Assembly: GCA_023014485.1 (NCBI GenBank)
Contig: JAJOZX010007488.1
Coordinates: 52,501-116,500 of the forward strand
DNA from: Bathynomus jamesi
Taxonomy: Eukaryota > Arthropoda > Malacostraca > Isopoda > Cirolanidae
Reading direction: 5' to 3'
Length of the DNA stretch: 64,000 nt
The position numbers and the translations under genes are program-made. Positions 41,462-51,890 of the stretch are shown in pieces; the first letter of the stretch is position 1; each line of letters begins with the position of its first letter. A model generated the notes under the pieces. That model was given only the letters and a program-made list of their open reading frames with translations, did no database searches and was not told the origin of the DNA.

Positions 41462-41533
41462 AGGTCCGTAGCATAATGGTAGAGCATCCAACCGGCAATT
41501 GGAAGGCCCTGGGTTCGATTCCCGGGCGGTTCG
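41462..41533 (+). tRNA. tRNA-like gene, array 2 unit 5, inverted
   Basis: The 72-nt form on the plus strand: AGGTCCGTAGCATAATGG, TCCAA-CCGGCAA-TTGGA, CTGGGTTCGATTCCCGG. TTTTTCATT terminator follows. Nominal anticodon GGC with C33. Acceptor pairing is poor. Confidence 0.55.
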
Positions 41534-41723
41534 CCTCATTTTTCATTATTCGTTATCTCTCCTCCTCGTGTGCAGAACGTTCCTTAACACTTATGTCGTT
41601 TCTATTCATTTATATACTGCGCGGTCATTGCAGTTATATGCGCATATTCACGATTTGCGAGGGTGCCCTCTCAGGGCATTGGTTTCTGCCCTATGTGGGA
41701 GAATTTCGATTTGTGATTGAGTG

Positions 41724-41793
41724 AGGTCCGTAGCATAATGGTAGAGCATCCAACCGGCAATTGGAAGGCCCTGGGTTCGATCCCGGCGGTTCG
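41724..41793 (+). tRNA. tRNA-like gene, array 2 unit 6, inverted
   Basis: As unit 5, with two bases lost on the 3' side of the T arm (GGTTCGATCCCGGCGG). Confidence 0.5.
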
Positions 41794-41879
41794 CCTCATT
41801 TTTCATTATTCGTTATCTCTCCTCCTCGTGTGCAGAAACGTTCCTTAACACTTATGTCGTTTCTATTCATATATATATA

Positions 41880-42284
41880 TATAAATAAAGGAAAACGGGA
41901 CTATTTCTCAGGAAAATTAATCTAAACAAAACTTTGGGCATTTCGCGATGCCATCCTCAGTGCCAAAAAGAAAAAGTATTACTATCAATTAAAAATAGTA
42001 AAAATTACCAATACTCAGACATTAAAAAGTAAGAATATGAAAATATAAACATAACTGTAAAGAATTAAAGGAAACATTTATACAATGAAGTTAAAATTGT
42101 ATAATTAAATCTAGGTTAAATGTTAGAAATTAAAATAATTAAAATAGAATTAATAATTAAAAAAAATTAGAATATAAGTTTTAAAGATGTGAACGATGAA
42201 AGTCGATCAATTTAGGCAACCGCGAACTCACTTGACTCGTTTGACAATAATTGAAAGGATAAAAATATGGAAAATAATGTTTGG
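41880..42284 (-). mobile_element. Penelope-type terminal repeat with weak hammerhead-like motif
   Basis: On the minus strand, positions 41960 to 41928 read CTGAGGA, T, a GGCAT/ATGCC hairpin, CAAAG. The layout parallels the motifs at 4658, 20458 and 63797, but GAAA is CAAA here. The following sequence to 42284 is A-rich without frames. It lies about 500 bp upstream of the Penelope-like reverse transcriptase, so it may be that element's terminal repeat. Confidence 0.4.
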
Positions 42285-42412
42285 TTGATGGGGTGTTTAA
42301 TTTCCTTCGCAACAACCAAAGTCATATGACAGAGGGGACCTAGAGCTTGGCGTGAAATCGGAACCACGGGCCGCTACATCATCTGGACGCAGAGGACGGT
42401 CTCATACCCAAC
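42285..42412 (-). mobile_element. 5S-rRNA-headed SINE, copy 5
   Basis: The minus strand starts GTAGTTGGGTATGAGACCGT (mutated 5S C-box), continues through CCGTGGTTCCGATTTCACGC and ends AATTAAACACCCC. It separates the Penelope-type end from the reverse transcriptase relic. Confidence 0.68.
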
Positions 42413-42479
42413 TACAATTTTATAGCTGCATCCTCGCAAAGTTTTTTTATTCCTCATCGACCTGAATTTACTGTTAATA

Positions 42480-43610
42480 ATAATAATGATTCGTTTAGTT
42501 TTGGCTAGTGTTGATGTAACATCACTCTTTACTAATAATTCATCTCAATGAGTCTATTGACTTGTGTCGAATCCAAATCCCACAATTCTGCAGCCCCTTA
42601 TTTAGGTGAAGACGCTGCACGCTCCTTTCTTGAAATTGCTACGAAGAATTGCCGTTTCCTTTTCAATAATAAGCGATATCTACAAACAGATGGGGTCTGA
42701 AGGGGTTCCCTTCGACCCATTTTCGCAAATTTATTGCTTTCCATGAGAAAAGGTGGTTGGAGTAATTGCTCCAACATTTTAAATCGATTTTCTTTCATCA
42801 TTACGTGGATGATTGTTTCCATTTGTCAAAAATCTCCCGACCCTATTGAACTTCAACTTTTTTGTGTGTACGATCGCTTCCAATAATCTGGATACACTGG
42901 ACTACATCCACCTTACGACCTAGTATCTCGCCTTTTGGAACTGCTGGTAACTAATTCAAACCAAAAAATGTTAAATTTACCTCTGATATCAAAAACAATA
43001 ACTCTGCCTCCTCCAGATGTAAATATATACGCATTAACAGTCATTTCGTATCGTAAATCCACTTTCATAGGTGTGTGAGAGAAATTTAAGTCTCACAACA
43101 CTTGCACATAACTGCAATCTCGTTTTTACTCCCCTAAACCTTTCTTATGAGGTTTTCTCGGATTATCATCTTCATCCCAAATTAGAAGTTCTTTAAACAA
43201 ATTTATTGGTTAATGGTCTCCTTTCCAAACTAATTGAAAAGAAATTTAATGAGCTAAAAATTTTCCAATAAAAGCCACTTTACCTAACGAAAGTATAGAA
43301 GAAAGTTATTTACTCTAAACTTCTTATTATGGTCACGGAACCATAATAAAATGAAGGAGTTAATAAGTTCGATCCACAAATTAGTGTTCAATACGTCTTC
43401 ACTAGGAAGAAAGTTCCATTCTTTTAAACTTAAAGATAAAATTTCATATCCACTGTTTGTTAATCATCTACAAATATACTTGTAACAATTTCACATCTCT
43501 GAATGTTGGTATAATGCCACACCAAATGCAAGTTCGTTTCGATGGCTATAGACTCAAGTATAGAGGCTTCAGCAACTGTACCAGTAATAGGCTTACTAAT
43601 CCTTCACAAT
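42480..43610 (+). pseudogene. Penelope-like reverse transcriptase relic
   Basis: Plus-strand pieces in order: LASVDVTSLFTN near 42505 (the VDVTSLFTN block typical of Penelope-like RTs), FLFNNKRYLQTDGV near 42660, a decayed GSPLGP-type stretch, HHYVDDCFHLSK near 42797 (the YVDD catalytic motif) and SYRKSTFIGV near 43055 (YRKPTFTG block). Many stops and shifts interrupt them. A GIY-YIG endonuclease, expected downstream in these elements, cannot be recognised with confidence in 43330-43610. The element would have been a telomere- or TPRT-type retroelement lineage related to telomerase. Confidence 0.75.
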
Positions 43611-43734
43611 AAAAAAAAAATTTGTTCATTTATAAAACTTCGACTATCCACTTAAACCAAATAAATTTTTAATTCCAAACAAATAAGCATGATTTACCTG
43701 TCTTGGAAAACCATACTTATCTTCAAACATAAGG

Positions 43735-43905
43735 CCTTGGTCATGACCAGTGTCGTAACACCGCTTCACGTCGATCAGCTAAGTTAGCGACATTAGGTCT
43801 GGATTGTAGTTGGATGGAAGACTGTCCTCTCTGTCCAGATTATGTAGCAACCCATTGTTCGGATCCCACGTAAAATTGCAGGTCTCCTCCACATGTAACT
43901 CAATA
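43735..43905 (+). mobile_element. 5S-rRNA-headed SINE, copy 6
   Basis: Plus strand: GTCGTAACACCGCTTCACGT, GATCAGCTAAGTTAGCGAC, GTAGTTGGATGGAAGAC (5S-like A and C boxes), then GTTCGGATCCCACGTAAAAT and GCAGGTCTCC. It extends to the (CA)n repeat. Confidence 0.75.
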
Positions 43906-43922
43906 ATATACTGTGTCTGCGA

Positions 43923-43923
<1 letters not shown>

Positions 43924-43959
<36 letters not shown>
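43924..43959. repeat. (CA)n microsatellite
   Basis: Pure AC repeat. Confidence 0.95.
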
Positions 43960-44238
43960 ACATTTCCAGCTTCATGTAGTAGTAATTTTTTGTCGTTCAG
44001 TGCAAATGCAAAAATAATTGCGAGATAATTCAATTATTTATTTCTTATTTGGTCAAAGCAAATTAAATTTGGAAAGCTGTTTAGATACAAATTAATTTAT
44101 AGTTTCATGTATTCACAATTTCGTCGTTAATGGAATGCATTACAGCAGTATTATATTTAAATTTAGATATACTAAACTGATTGAGTGGTTCATACAGTAT
44201 AAGCCACAAATTACGGCTATCGCTGAACTTTATACTCG
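43960..44238. other. AT-rich spacer
   Basis: Nothing recognised. Confidence 0.5.
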
Positions 44239-44275
44239 TGTATATATATATATGTATATATATATATATTATATA

Positions 44276-44317
<42 letters not shown>

Positions 44318-44335
44318 TATATATATATATATATA
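44239..44335. repeat. (TA)n microsatellite
   Basis: Interrupted TA array of about 95 bp. Confidence 0.95.
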
Positions 44336-44395
44336 GCCTTGGAATCGTTTTTCATTTTTCCTTCCGAGTATGCATCAGTAGTCTGGATGCAAAAA
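44336..44395. mobile_element. Penelope-type end fragment
   Basis: CCTTGGAATCGTTTTTCATT and TTTTCCTTCC match the flank 3' of the hammerhead-like motif in the copies at 4690 and (inverted) 63740. The motif itself is absent. Confidence 0.5.
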
Positions 44396-44691
44396 TGTTG
44401 AGGGGAAGGGGAAGGTGGTGGTAGTGGATGGGGAGGGGTTGAGGGGAAAGAGAAGAAAATAGAGAAAAATTAATCTCTCAACGGGAGTGTGTGTGTGTAC
44501 TTTAGCAGCCACCATGCAAACCTCTCAGGTACAGTATAATAGTGATACTAATATAGAGCGCAGTGATCTAACCTAACATAATGTGGGGAGCACCAGTTAA
44601 AAATAGACTATAGTAACCTAACCTAAATTGAAAGTGAATGAATACAAATAACCTAATCTAACCTATCTCACGTACACCAATCATCTCCATA

Positions 44692-44694
<3 letters not shown>
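44396..44694. other. Spacer with G-rich and CCTAACC words
   Basis: A G-rich patch (GGGGAAGGGGAAGGTGG) near 44402 and several AACCTAACCTAA words at 44568-44665 resembling degenerate TTAGG. Confidence 0.6.
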
Positions 44695-44736
<42 letters not shown>

Positions 44737-44746
44737 TATATATATA
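44695..44746. repeat. (TA)n microsatellite
   Basis: TA array directly upstream of LINE family 2 copy 2. Confidence 0.93.
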
Positions 44747-44749
44747 GAC

Positions 44750-47700
44750 GTAGCCAACACAATTCAGCTGCTAAATACTATCTAGCAAATACAAAGTCAG
44801 CTGACAAATATAGGAATCCGAGAGCCGGACAGAAGGCACGCACAAAGACACTTCATGTGTTATCGGACAACAGGTACTGACAAAGATAAAAAGAGGCAAA
44901 TTCTCGGAGGACCACAAGGCAAAACCGGTACCACCATTGGAAAACGAATCGGAACCACCTGTATGCGAAAACGATAGAGAAAAATAAAAATAATCCTAAC
45001 CAACATTCAGGGCCTTAAATCAAATCATTCCTCGGACAAAGTTTTATACCTGAAAGGACTCATGCAAGAAGCTGGAGCAGACTTTACATGCCTCAGTGAA
45101 ACTCATCTAACCGACTGCCAGGCGAAATGTGAAACTGTGAGTTCTGTGTTGACAAAAAAGAAATACAAATTGACAACTATAACATACTCCGAGCCGACAG
45201 AACGGTGAGACGGAAAGGAGGATGTGCTATTTACACTCGCGAAGGCCATATGGCAGAAATGACTATAGGTACCTTAAACAGCTATGTAGAATGCGTAGCA
45301 GCAAAAGTTGAAAAATTAAATATGGTGTGCTAATTGTAATGTACAGACCCCCAAACATGCCAACCTCAAAATTTTCAGATTCCATTACAGAGGTAAGAAA
45401 CTGGGTAAAAGATCTACTCTCTCCAACCCCAAATATTTTTCTCTGTGGTGATTTTAATTTCCCATTCGTGAAATATAAAAGGATAGAAAAAATATATGTA
45501 TATACCAGGACAAGGGGGCACACGGTAAGACCAGGCGTAGGTAAAAATGCTACTGGCTCTAGCTGATGAATTTATGTTAACACAAGAAATAACAAAACAA
45601 GAAAAAACAACTGTCTAGATTTGGTATTCACAAACAAGAGCAACTTAATTGATAATGTAGAAATATCCCCAACTATAATATCGGATCACAACATTATTGA
45701 AGTAACAACAAATATAAAAGCAACAAGAAAGGAAAGAACACGAACAACAGAAAGAAGCAAATTCGAAAGTTTTAATTTTCACTCCAAAGCTATAAACTGG
45801 GAAGATGATGCATCCAGCATGCAAGTAATAGACTGGAAAACCATTTTCCAGGCCAAGACAACGGAAGAGATGCTAATGACTTTAGAGGAGAAGACGCTGG
45901 AAATTGTGAAAAACATGTCCCAAAAATACAGCAAAGAGGGAAGAGAAGCAGGTTCGAGAGACAAAAGAGGTCATTGTTCCGAAAGAGAAAAAGAGTGACT
46001 GCAAAACTAAGTAACCGTAAAGATAACATCAGGAAAACATTAAATGATAAATTGCAGAGTATCGATGACGTCATACAGGAACTAATTGAGAAGCATACAT
46101 AAAAAGACGACGACGACACTATACAAGCGATAAAGGTTAACTCAAAGTACTTCTATAATTTTGCAAAAAGGAAGTCGAAAACTATGCGACTATCGGACCT
46201 TTGAAAAACGAGAACAGTGCTTTATCTGATGATCTAACAGAAGTATCTGAAATATTAAGAGCTCCGTACGAATCATCATTCAGTATCCCAAAACTGACAA
46301 ACTGATGTGCGATAGAAACGCGTTCTTTGAAGAACTACAAGGAGGAAGTATAACGGACTTCGACTTTACGACAGATGACATTACTCGAGCTATAGGGAAA
46401 CTAAAAGCACACTCAGTGGCAGGACCGGATAAGTGGAATGCCACTCTGATCAAAAACTGCAAGAATGCAATCGCTGAGCCCCTATATTGGATGTGGAAGG
46501 GATCACTAGAGACGGGAGAAATACCGGGCATCCTGAAGAGTGCGAACATAGTCCCAGTATGTAAAGGAGGAGATCGATCCGAGGCCAAAAACTGCAGGCC
46601 AGTGTCGCTTACATATCATCTCGCCAAAATATTTGAAAGAATAATTAGACAGAAAATCTATGACTTTTTAGAAACTCGGAAAAAATTAAATGATAACCAA
46701 CATGGGTTTCGGTCAGGCAGATCATGCCTATCACAACTAATGGAACACTACAACAACATTATTGATGCACTTGAAAGTAAAGAAAACTATGATGTAATAT
46801 ACACAAACTTTGCCAAAGCGTTCGACAAGTGCGACCATGGAATCATAATACATAAACTGAAATATATGGGAATAACAGGAAAAGTAGGGAAATGGATATA
46901 TAATTTCCTTAATGAGTGGTGGCAAGTCGTTGCAGTACAAGGAGTGTTTTCATCAGAATTAGAGGTCCTCAGCTCAGTACCACAAGGAACAGTATTTGCT
47001 CCACTACTCTTCATAATCATGCTAACTGACATAGATGAGGTCGTTACCAGAGAGAACACAGGAACATCCTTTGCCGATTACACAAAGATCAGTAGAAAAT
47101 AAGAAACCCAGAAGATATAGGATCTCTAGAAACAGACATGAACAGAATCTACAAGTGGACGGAAGACAACAATATGAAGTTTAACACTGAGAAATTTCAA
47201 CTGTTACGGTACGGAAAAAGAGAAGACCTAAAAGCCATGGAATATTATACCCCAAATGGACAGGAAATTCGGAGAAATTCTAAAGCAAAAGATTTAGGGG
47301 TTGTAATGACTGATGACGCGAAATTTGAAACACAAAATAAGATAGCAGTAAACAGAGCAAAGAGAATAACTGGGCAGATACTGAGAACCTTTAAACGAAG
47401 GGATAGGAAACACTGAAAACACTGATCATACCAAATTGGAATACTGCTCGGTCTAACAAGCCATATAAAAAAAGAAGACATGAAACAGCTAGAAGGGATT
47501 CAGAAAGCTTCACCGCCAAGATCAATGGGTGCAAAGAACTAAATTACTGGAAAAAGTTACGCGAACTAAACCTATATTCACTGGAAAATAATGGAGAAAC
47601 TAATCTCTAATCTTACTCTGAACCCTGTAACTCCCCAAACAACAGTGGAAAGTAGAAAAGGAAGACTGTGTCGTGTTCCCAAATTAAAGGCTAGACAGGG

Positions 47701-47985
47701 AACATCCTTAACCCTGAAAGAAAATAATTTTGTTGTGAGAGAACCAAAACTGTTTAATCAGCTGCCCAAAGGCTTAAGGAACACGAATGGTTTTGCAGTG
47801 GACATCTTCAAAAAATGATTAGACGCCTGGCTCAGAACAATCCCCGATGAGCCGGGCGTACCCGGCTATGTGAGGTGGAAAGTACAGGAAACCAACTCAC
47901 TACTTCACCAGGCTAACTCGAGAGGAGGGGCGACAAGCTTAACCTTCGTGAAATGAGGAATCATCGCACGGAACCTTTGGAAGGT
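44750..47985 (+). mobile_element. CR1-like LINE, family 2, copy 2 (near full length)
   Basis: Contains endonuclease, reverse transcriptase and 3' end in order, sharing the last 2 kb with 22474-24528. It ends at GGAACCTTTGGAAGG directly before the TA of the fold-back mariner at 47991. The first 250 bp may hold the end of an ORF1 or 5' UTR but no motif is visible. An insertion of TATATGTATATACCAGG near 45493 interrupts the endonuclease. Confidence 0.88.
44990..47818 (+). pseudogene. LINE family 2 endonuclease/reverse transcriptase, broken
   Basis: Endonuclease blocks: IILTNIQGLKSNHSSD near 44990, ADFTCLSETHLTDC near 45080, ILRADRTVRRKGGCAIYTRE near 45185, MYRPPNMPTSKFSD near 45338, IFLCGDFNFPFVKYKR near 45435, TISDHNIIEV near 45670. 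The best reverse transcriptase frame is 46305-47102 (265 codons): DDITRAIGKLKAHSVAGPDK, KNCRPVSLTYHLAKIFERII, DNQHGFRSGRSCLSQL, TNFAKAFDKCDHGIIIHKLK, SSVPQGTVFAPLLFIIMLTD, then TSFADYTKIS. The catalytic ADD has become ADY. Frameshifts near 45325, 46000, 46200 and 47100. The family's C-terminal DEPGVPGYVRW tail is present near 47845 in another frame. Confidence 0.88.
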
Positions 47986-47990
47986 ATATA

Positions 47991-48913
47991 CAGGGTGGGC
48001 GGAAAGTAGCTCCCTATTTTGGATTGGTAAAAAAATACGTATATTATCCATTTATTTCAGAAGAAATAATATGAAAAGGTAGGCATACATGGTAGGTTTT
48101 CTCTAAAATTCAATGTGGGCTCCAACTCTTTCCACCAGCTTCTGGAGCCGCCCAGGAATGGCGTCCACTGACTTTAGCAGGAACTCCGGCGGATGGAGGA
48201 CATGACTTCCCGAATTCGGTCCTCCAGTTCTTCCAATGTCTCGGTTTGGTGCGGTAGACTTCTTCCTTTACCCACCCCCAAAGAAAGAAGTCGCACGGTT
48301 ACCGTTGAAAAACGGCAGAATCGGTTCAGTGTAACGGTGTGGTGTGGTATGACCTCAGATCAGGTTGTGGGCCCGTTCCTTCTGCGCAACACCATGAATG
48401 CTGAGCGGTACCTTGCTATGTTGCGAAACGAGGTCTGGCCGGTTGTCAGCACATGGGAGAACATCGACGATCTGATATTTATGCAAGATGGCGCCCCTCC
48501 GCACTTCGCTCTTGTTGTCCGTGAGTGGCTGGATGCCCACTTCCCTCGGCGTTGGATGGGTCGTCGTGCCACATCAATGGCCAGCCAGGAGCCCCGACTT
48601 GACACCGTGCGACTTCTTTCTTTGGGGGTGGGTAAGGAAGAAGTCTACCGCACCAAACCGAGGACATTGGAAGAACTGGAGGACCGAATTCGGGAAGTCA
48701 TGTCCTCCATCCCGCCGGAGTTCCTGCTAAAGTCAGTGGACGCCATTCCTGGGCGGCTCCAGAAGCTGGTGGAAAGAGTTGGAGCCCACATTGAATTTTA
48801 GAGAAAACCTACCATGTATGCCTACCTTTTCATATTATTTCTTCTGAAATAAATGGATAATATACATATTTTTTTACCAATCCAAAATAGGGAGCTACTT
48901 TCCGCCCACCCTG
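47991..48913 (+). mobile_element. Fold-back DD41D mariner derivative
   Basis: TA-flanked ends both read CAGGGTGGGCGGAAAGTAGC inward. Instead of short TIRs, the first ~310 bp are an inverted copy of the last ~320 bp, including coding sequence for the C-terminus of the transposase (CTTCTGGAGCCGCCCAGGAA versus its complement). The 5' half of the gene has been replaced by the inverted 3' half. 923 bp in total. Confidence 0.87.
48300..48801 (+). pseudogene. DD41D mariner transposase, catalytic half only
   Basis: From about 48310 the frame reads RQNRFSVTVWCGMTSDQVVG, then RYLAMLRNEVWPVV, FMQDGAPPHFALVVREWL (second catalytic aspartate) and DAHFPRRWMGRR. A frameshift near 48565 moves to a frame with WPARSPDLTPCDFFLWGWV (third aspartate). 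A second shift returns to VYRTKPRTLEELEDRIREVM and the tail LQKLVERVGAHIEF. Counting from QDGAPPH to the aspartate of PCD gives 41 residues (DD41D). The DNA-binding half and the first aspartate are missing. The N-terminal part of the long open frame is antisense of the duplicated C-terminus and not a real protein domain. Confidence 0.82.
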
Positions 48914-48949
48914 TATATACACACACACACACACATATATATATACAGA
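48914..48949. repeat. (CA)n(TA)n microsatellite
   Basis: Short CA and TA repeats between the fold-back mariner and LINE family 3. Confidence 0.9.
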
Positions 48950-51886
48950 ATATACAGAATTTAGCTTCCGAAGCCAGCATAGATATCATATGTCTAACGG
49001 AAACACGCTTACATAAATGCGAAAAAGGCTATGAAAACTGCATCGAAGATACTGAAATAGCATTGCTGGACTGCAACATACACAGAGCAGATAGAGTGGC
49101 TAGACGAGGGGGAGGGTGTTGCATCTACGTGAAAAACACACACACACATGTGAAGTGAAGGTAAACAAATCAAACAGCACAGTCGAAGTTATTACATTAG
49201 AAGTAAAATAACTGAACCTAACCATTATAAACATCTACAGACCACCAAACACCACAAAAGGTTAATTCCAATTTGCTACAAATGAGATAGAAAGCATATT
49301 AAAATTACTTGAAACTCCAGCAGCAAATATTCTAATTTTCGGAGATTTTAATTTCCCATTCATATCATGGAAGAAAAATGACGAAGTTATATATGTTGAG
49401 AAGTTTCATGGCAACATTACAAAAGATGGTAGAACCCAAGCAACAATGCTATTAGATATTATGGAACATTACGCCCTTACCCAGGAAATCTGTGAAGCCA
49501 CAAGAAAAGAGAACGTTTTGGATTTAATCTTGACAAATTAAATCCAAAGTTCTCCGACCATAACCTCATCGATATACAGCTGAAGTTAGCACCCAGAAGT
49601 CCGAAAACACATCCTAGAGAGTCAGAAGGAATATTTGAAGGCTTAAACATAAATTCAAAGAAAGTCTATTGGAAAAACGTAAATAAAGATTAAAGATTTA
49701 AAGGAAGTAAATTGGGAATTGCTACTTCACGAGAAGACTCCACAAGAAATACTATGTATAATAGAGACTGAAACCAAACCTATAATACTGAAACATATTC
49801 CAGAGAGAGAGAGAAAAGAAACGTAGCAAGCTCGAGAGGAAAATCAGGACACTATTCAGGCAACGAAGACAAACCGTAAAACATCTCCACAGATACAGAA
49901 TTGATGCAAAGAGACTCAAACAAGAGAGGAAACTTGTCGAAATAGAAATAGACCTAAAGCAAACATTCATACATAAGACAAACGAGGAGGAAAACAAGGT
50001 AGCAGAAAACATAAGAAGTAACCCAAAATACTTCTACACGCTTGCGAAAAGGAAAATGCAGTGTGAGGAGAGTATTGGTCCGTTGATAGACGGGAGGCCA
50101 AATACACAAATGACCCGAAAAAAATAAGCGAAATGCTTAGGGAACAATTTAACTTTGTGTTTAGCACCCCTAAGTCCGAGATGGAAGTGGAAAACCCAGA
50201 CGAATTTTTCGACATAGATACAAATCAACCAAGAACAAATTCTGCCACAAACCTATTAATGGACTTCAAGTTCACGGAAGGAGATGTAATTACGGCCTTA
50301 TCACAGATGCGAGACAATTCAGCGCCAGGGCCAGACACATGGAGTGCCACGTTTCTGAAGAAATGTAATGAGAGTATTGCCAAACCGCTATACTTACTAT
50401 GGAGGAAATCACTCGACACAGGACAAATTCCACTCCCCTTAAAGAACGCGAACATTGCTCCCCCTATTTGAAGGTGGTAACAGAGCAATGCCCAAGAATT
50501 ATAGGCCAGTGGCTCTCACCTCACACCTTATAAAGTGCTTTGAACGTATAATTAGAGGCAGAACTACCTACCCAAATCAACATGACTTCAGAGCTGGAAG
50601 ATCATGCCTACCACGAGGGGAAAATATTGGAAACTGTGTCGAGGACAAAACATAGATGTAATATATACGGACTTTGCTAAAGCCTTCGATAAATGTGACC
50701 ATGTAATCATAGCACACAAACTTAAGAATACTGGAATGACTGGAAAGCTAGGAAGGTGGATATTTAACTTCTTAACGCGAAGAACACAAAGAGTGGTGGT
50801 AAGCGGAGTTAAACCAGAAATCTCAGAAGTCGTGAGCTCTGTCCCACAAGGGACAGTATTAGCTCCCTTGCTGTTCATAATAATGATTGCAGATATTAAT
50901 GACAGTATTGTATCATGTTCCGCAGTTGACACAAAGATATGTAAGGAAATATTAAACGAAGGTGACATAAGAAAATTAAAAATGACATTGAAACATTATT
51001 TCAGTGAGCAGAAGACAACAATATGAAGTTCAACGAAGAAAAATTCCAACTTCTAAGATATGGTAATAACAAGGAGCTGCAGAATAAAAGGTACAAAACT
51101 CTCCAAGACAAACAGATCACGCCAAATCTACAAATCAAGGATCTTGGAATAATAATAATGTCGTCTGATACAGAATTCAGAGAGCATTATAACATCAAAA
51201 TTACAACGGCTAGAAAAATAATGGGAATCAACTGGAGGAGCTTCCGCAGCAGAAAAGCAAATATCATGCTCAAATTATGGAAGAGTCTAGTCCTAACAGT
51301 AATTGAGTACTGATCACTACTCACAAGCCCATACAGAAAACGAGACATTGCGAATAATGAAGCTATACAAAGGACTTTTACGTCTAATATCGAAGAAACG
51401 GAAGGTGAAGACTACCGGTCTCGACTACAATCCCTGGAACTCTACTCTCTTGAAAGAAGGCGAGATCGGTACACAATAATATACATATGGAAAATACTTG
51501 AGGGTTTTGTTCCCAACCTTAGAAATTAAATAGAAACAAACTGGAATGAGAGAAGAGGCAGATTTTGTACGGTTCCAGCAGCAGTGGGACAAGGGGCCAT
51601 TAAAACAAGGATGGAAAACACCCTCAGAATACGAGGCCCAAAGCTTTTCAATGTCTTACCAAAAGAAGTGAGGAATCTCCAGCACACCGACCTGAATAAC
51701 TTCAAGAACCAGCTGGCCAGATTCATGTGCAAAGTCCCTGACCAACCATGCGTGGCTGGCTACGAGCAGAAGGAGATCAGACAGCAATTCCCTCCTTCAC
51801 CAAATCCTGAAAATGCGGGTTGCTGCACAGGGGTCGACCGCAGATCGATCCTGAACCGTCGTTCGAACTCGCACAAAGTAATATAA
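48950..51886 (+). pseudogene. LINE family 3 endonuclease/reverse transcriptase, broken
   Basis: Endonuclease pieces: DIICLTETRLHKCEKGYENC near 48980, HRADRVARRGGGCCIYVKN near 49080, NIYRPPNTTK near 49230, ILIFGDFNFPFISWKKNDEV near 49330, ALTQEICEATRKENVLDLIL near 49470. Reverse transcriptase: QMRDNSAPGPDTWSATFLKK near 50305, KNYRPVALTSHLIKCFERII near 50490, YTDFAKAFDKCDHVIIAHKL near 50660, SSVPQGTVLAPLLFIIMIAD near 50840, then CSAVDTKICKEI where ADD has become AVD. The C-terminal region has LRIRGPKLFNVLPKEVRNLQ near 51625 and DQPCVAGYEQKE. Frameshifts near 49150, 49560, 50460, 50640, 51010 and 51320, and the altered catalytic motif, mark it as dead. Confidence 0.88.
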
Positions 51887-51890
51887 TGTG
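48950..51890 (+). mobile_element. CR1-like LINE, family 3, near full length
   Basis: A third LINE family, related to family 2 but distinct in sequence. It runs from an endonuclease beginning within (QNLASEASIDIICLTET) to a 3' end with CGACCGCAGATCGATCCTGA. Other fragments are at 16458-17032 and 56465-57325. Confidence 0.88.

Larger units (their letters stand above)
40501..41870. repeat. Tandem array 2 of tRNA-like units, with an inversion
   Basis: Units of about 261 bp related to array 1 (25417-26312) but distinguishable, for example CGACATAAGTGTTAAGGAAC instead of CGACGTAAATAAGGAGC. From 40501 to 41420 the tRNA-like genes lie on the minus strand. At 41420 the orientation flips and two further units run on the plus strand to about 41870. 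The flip occurs within a unit at CGAACCCAGG/TTTCTGCCCT. Confidence 0.85.

Noticed and set aside
48193..48300. N-terminal part of the 202-codon frame in the fold-back mariner
   Set aside because: It is the antisense of the duplicated transposase C-terminus, so it does not represent a DNA-binding domain.
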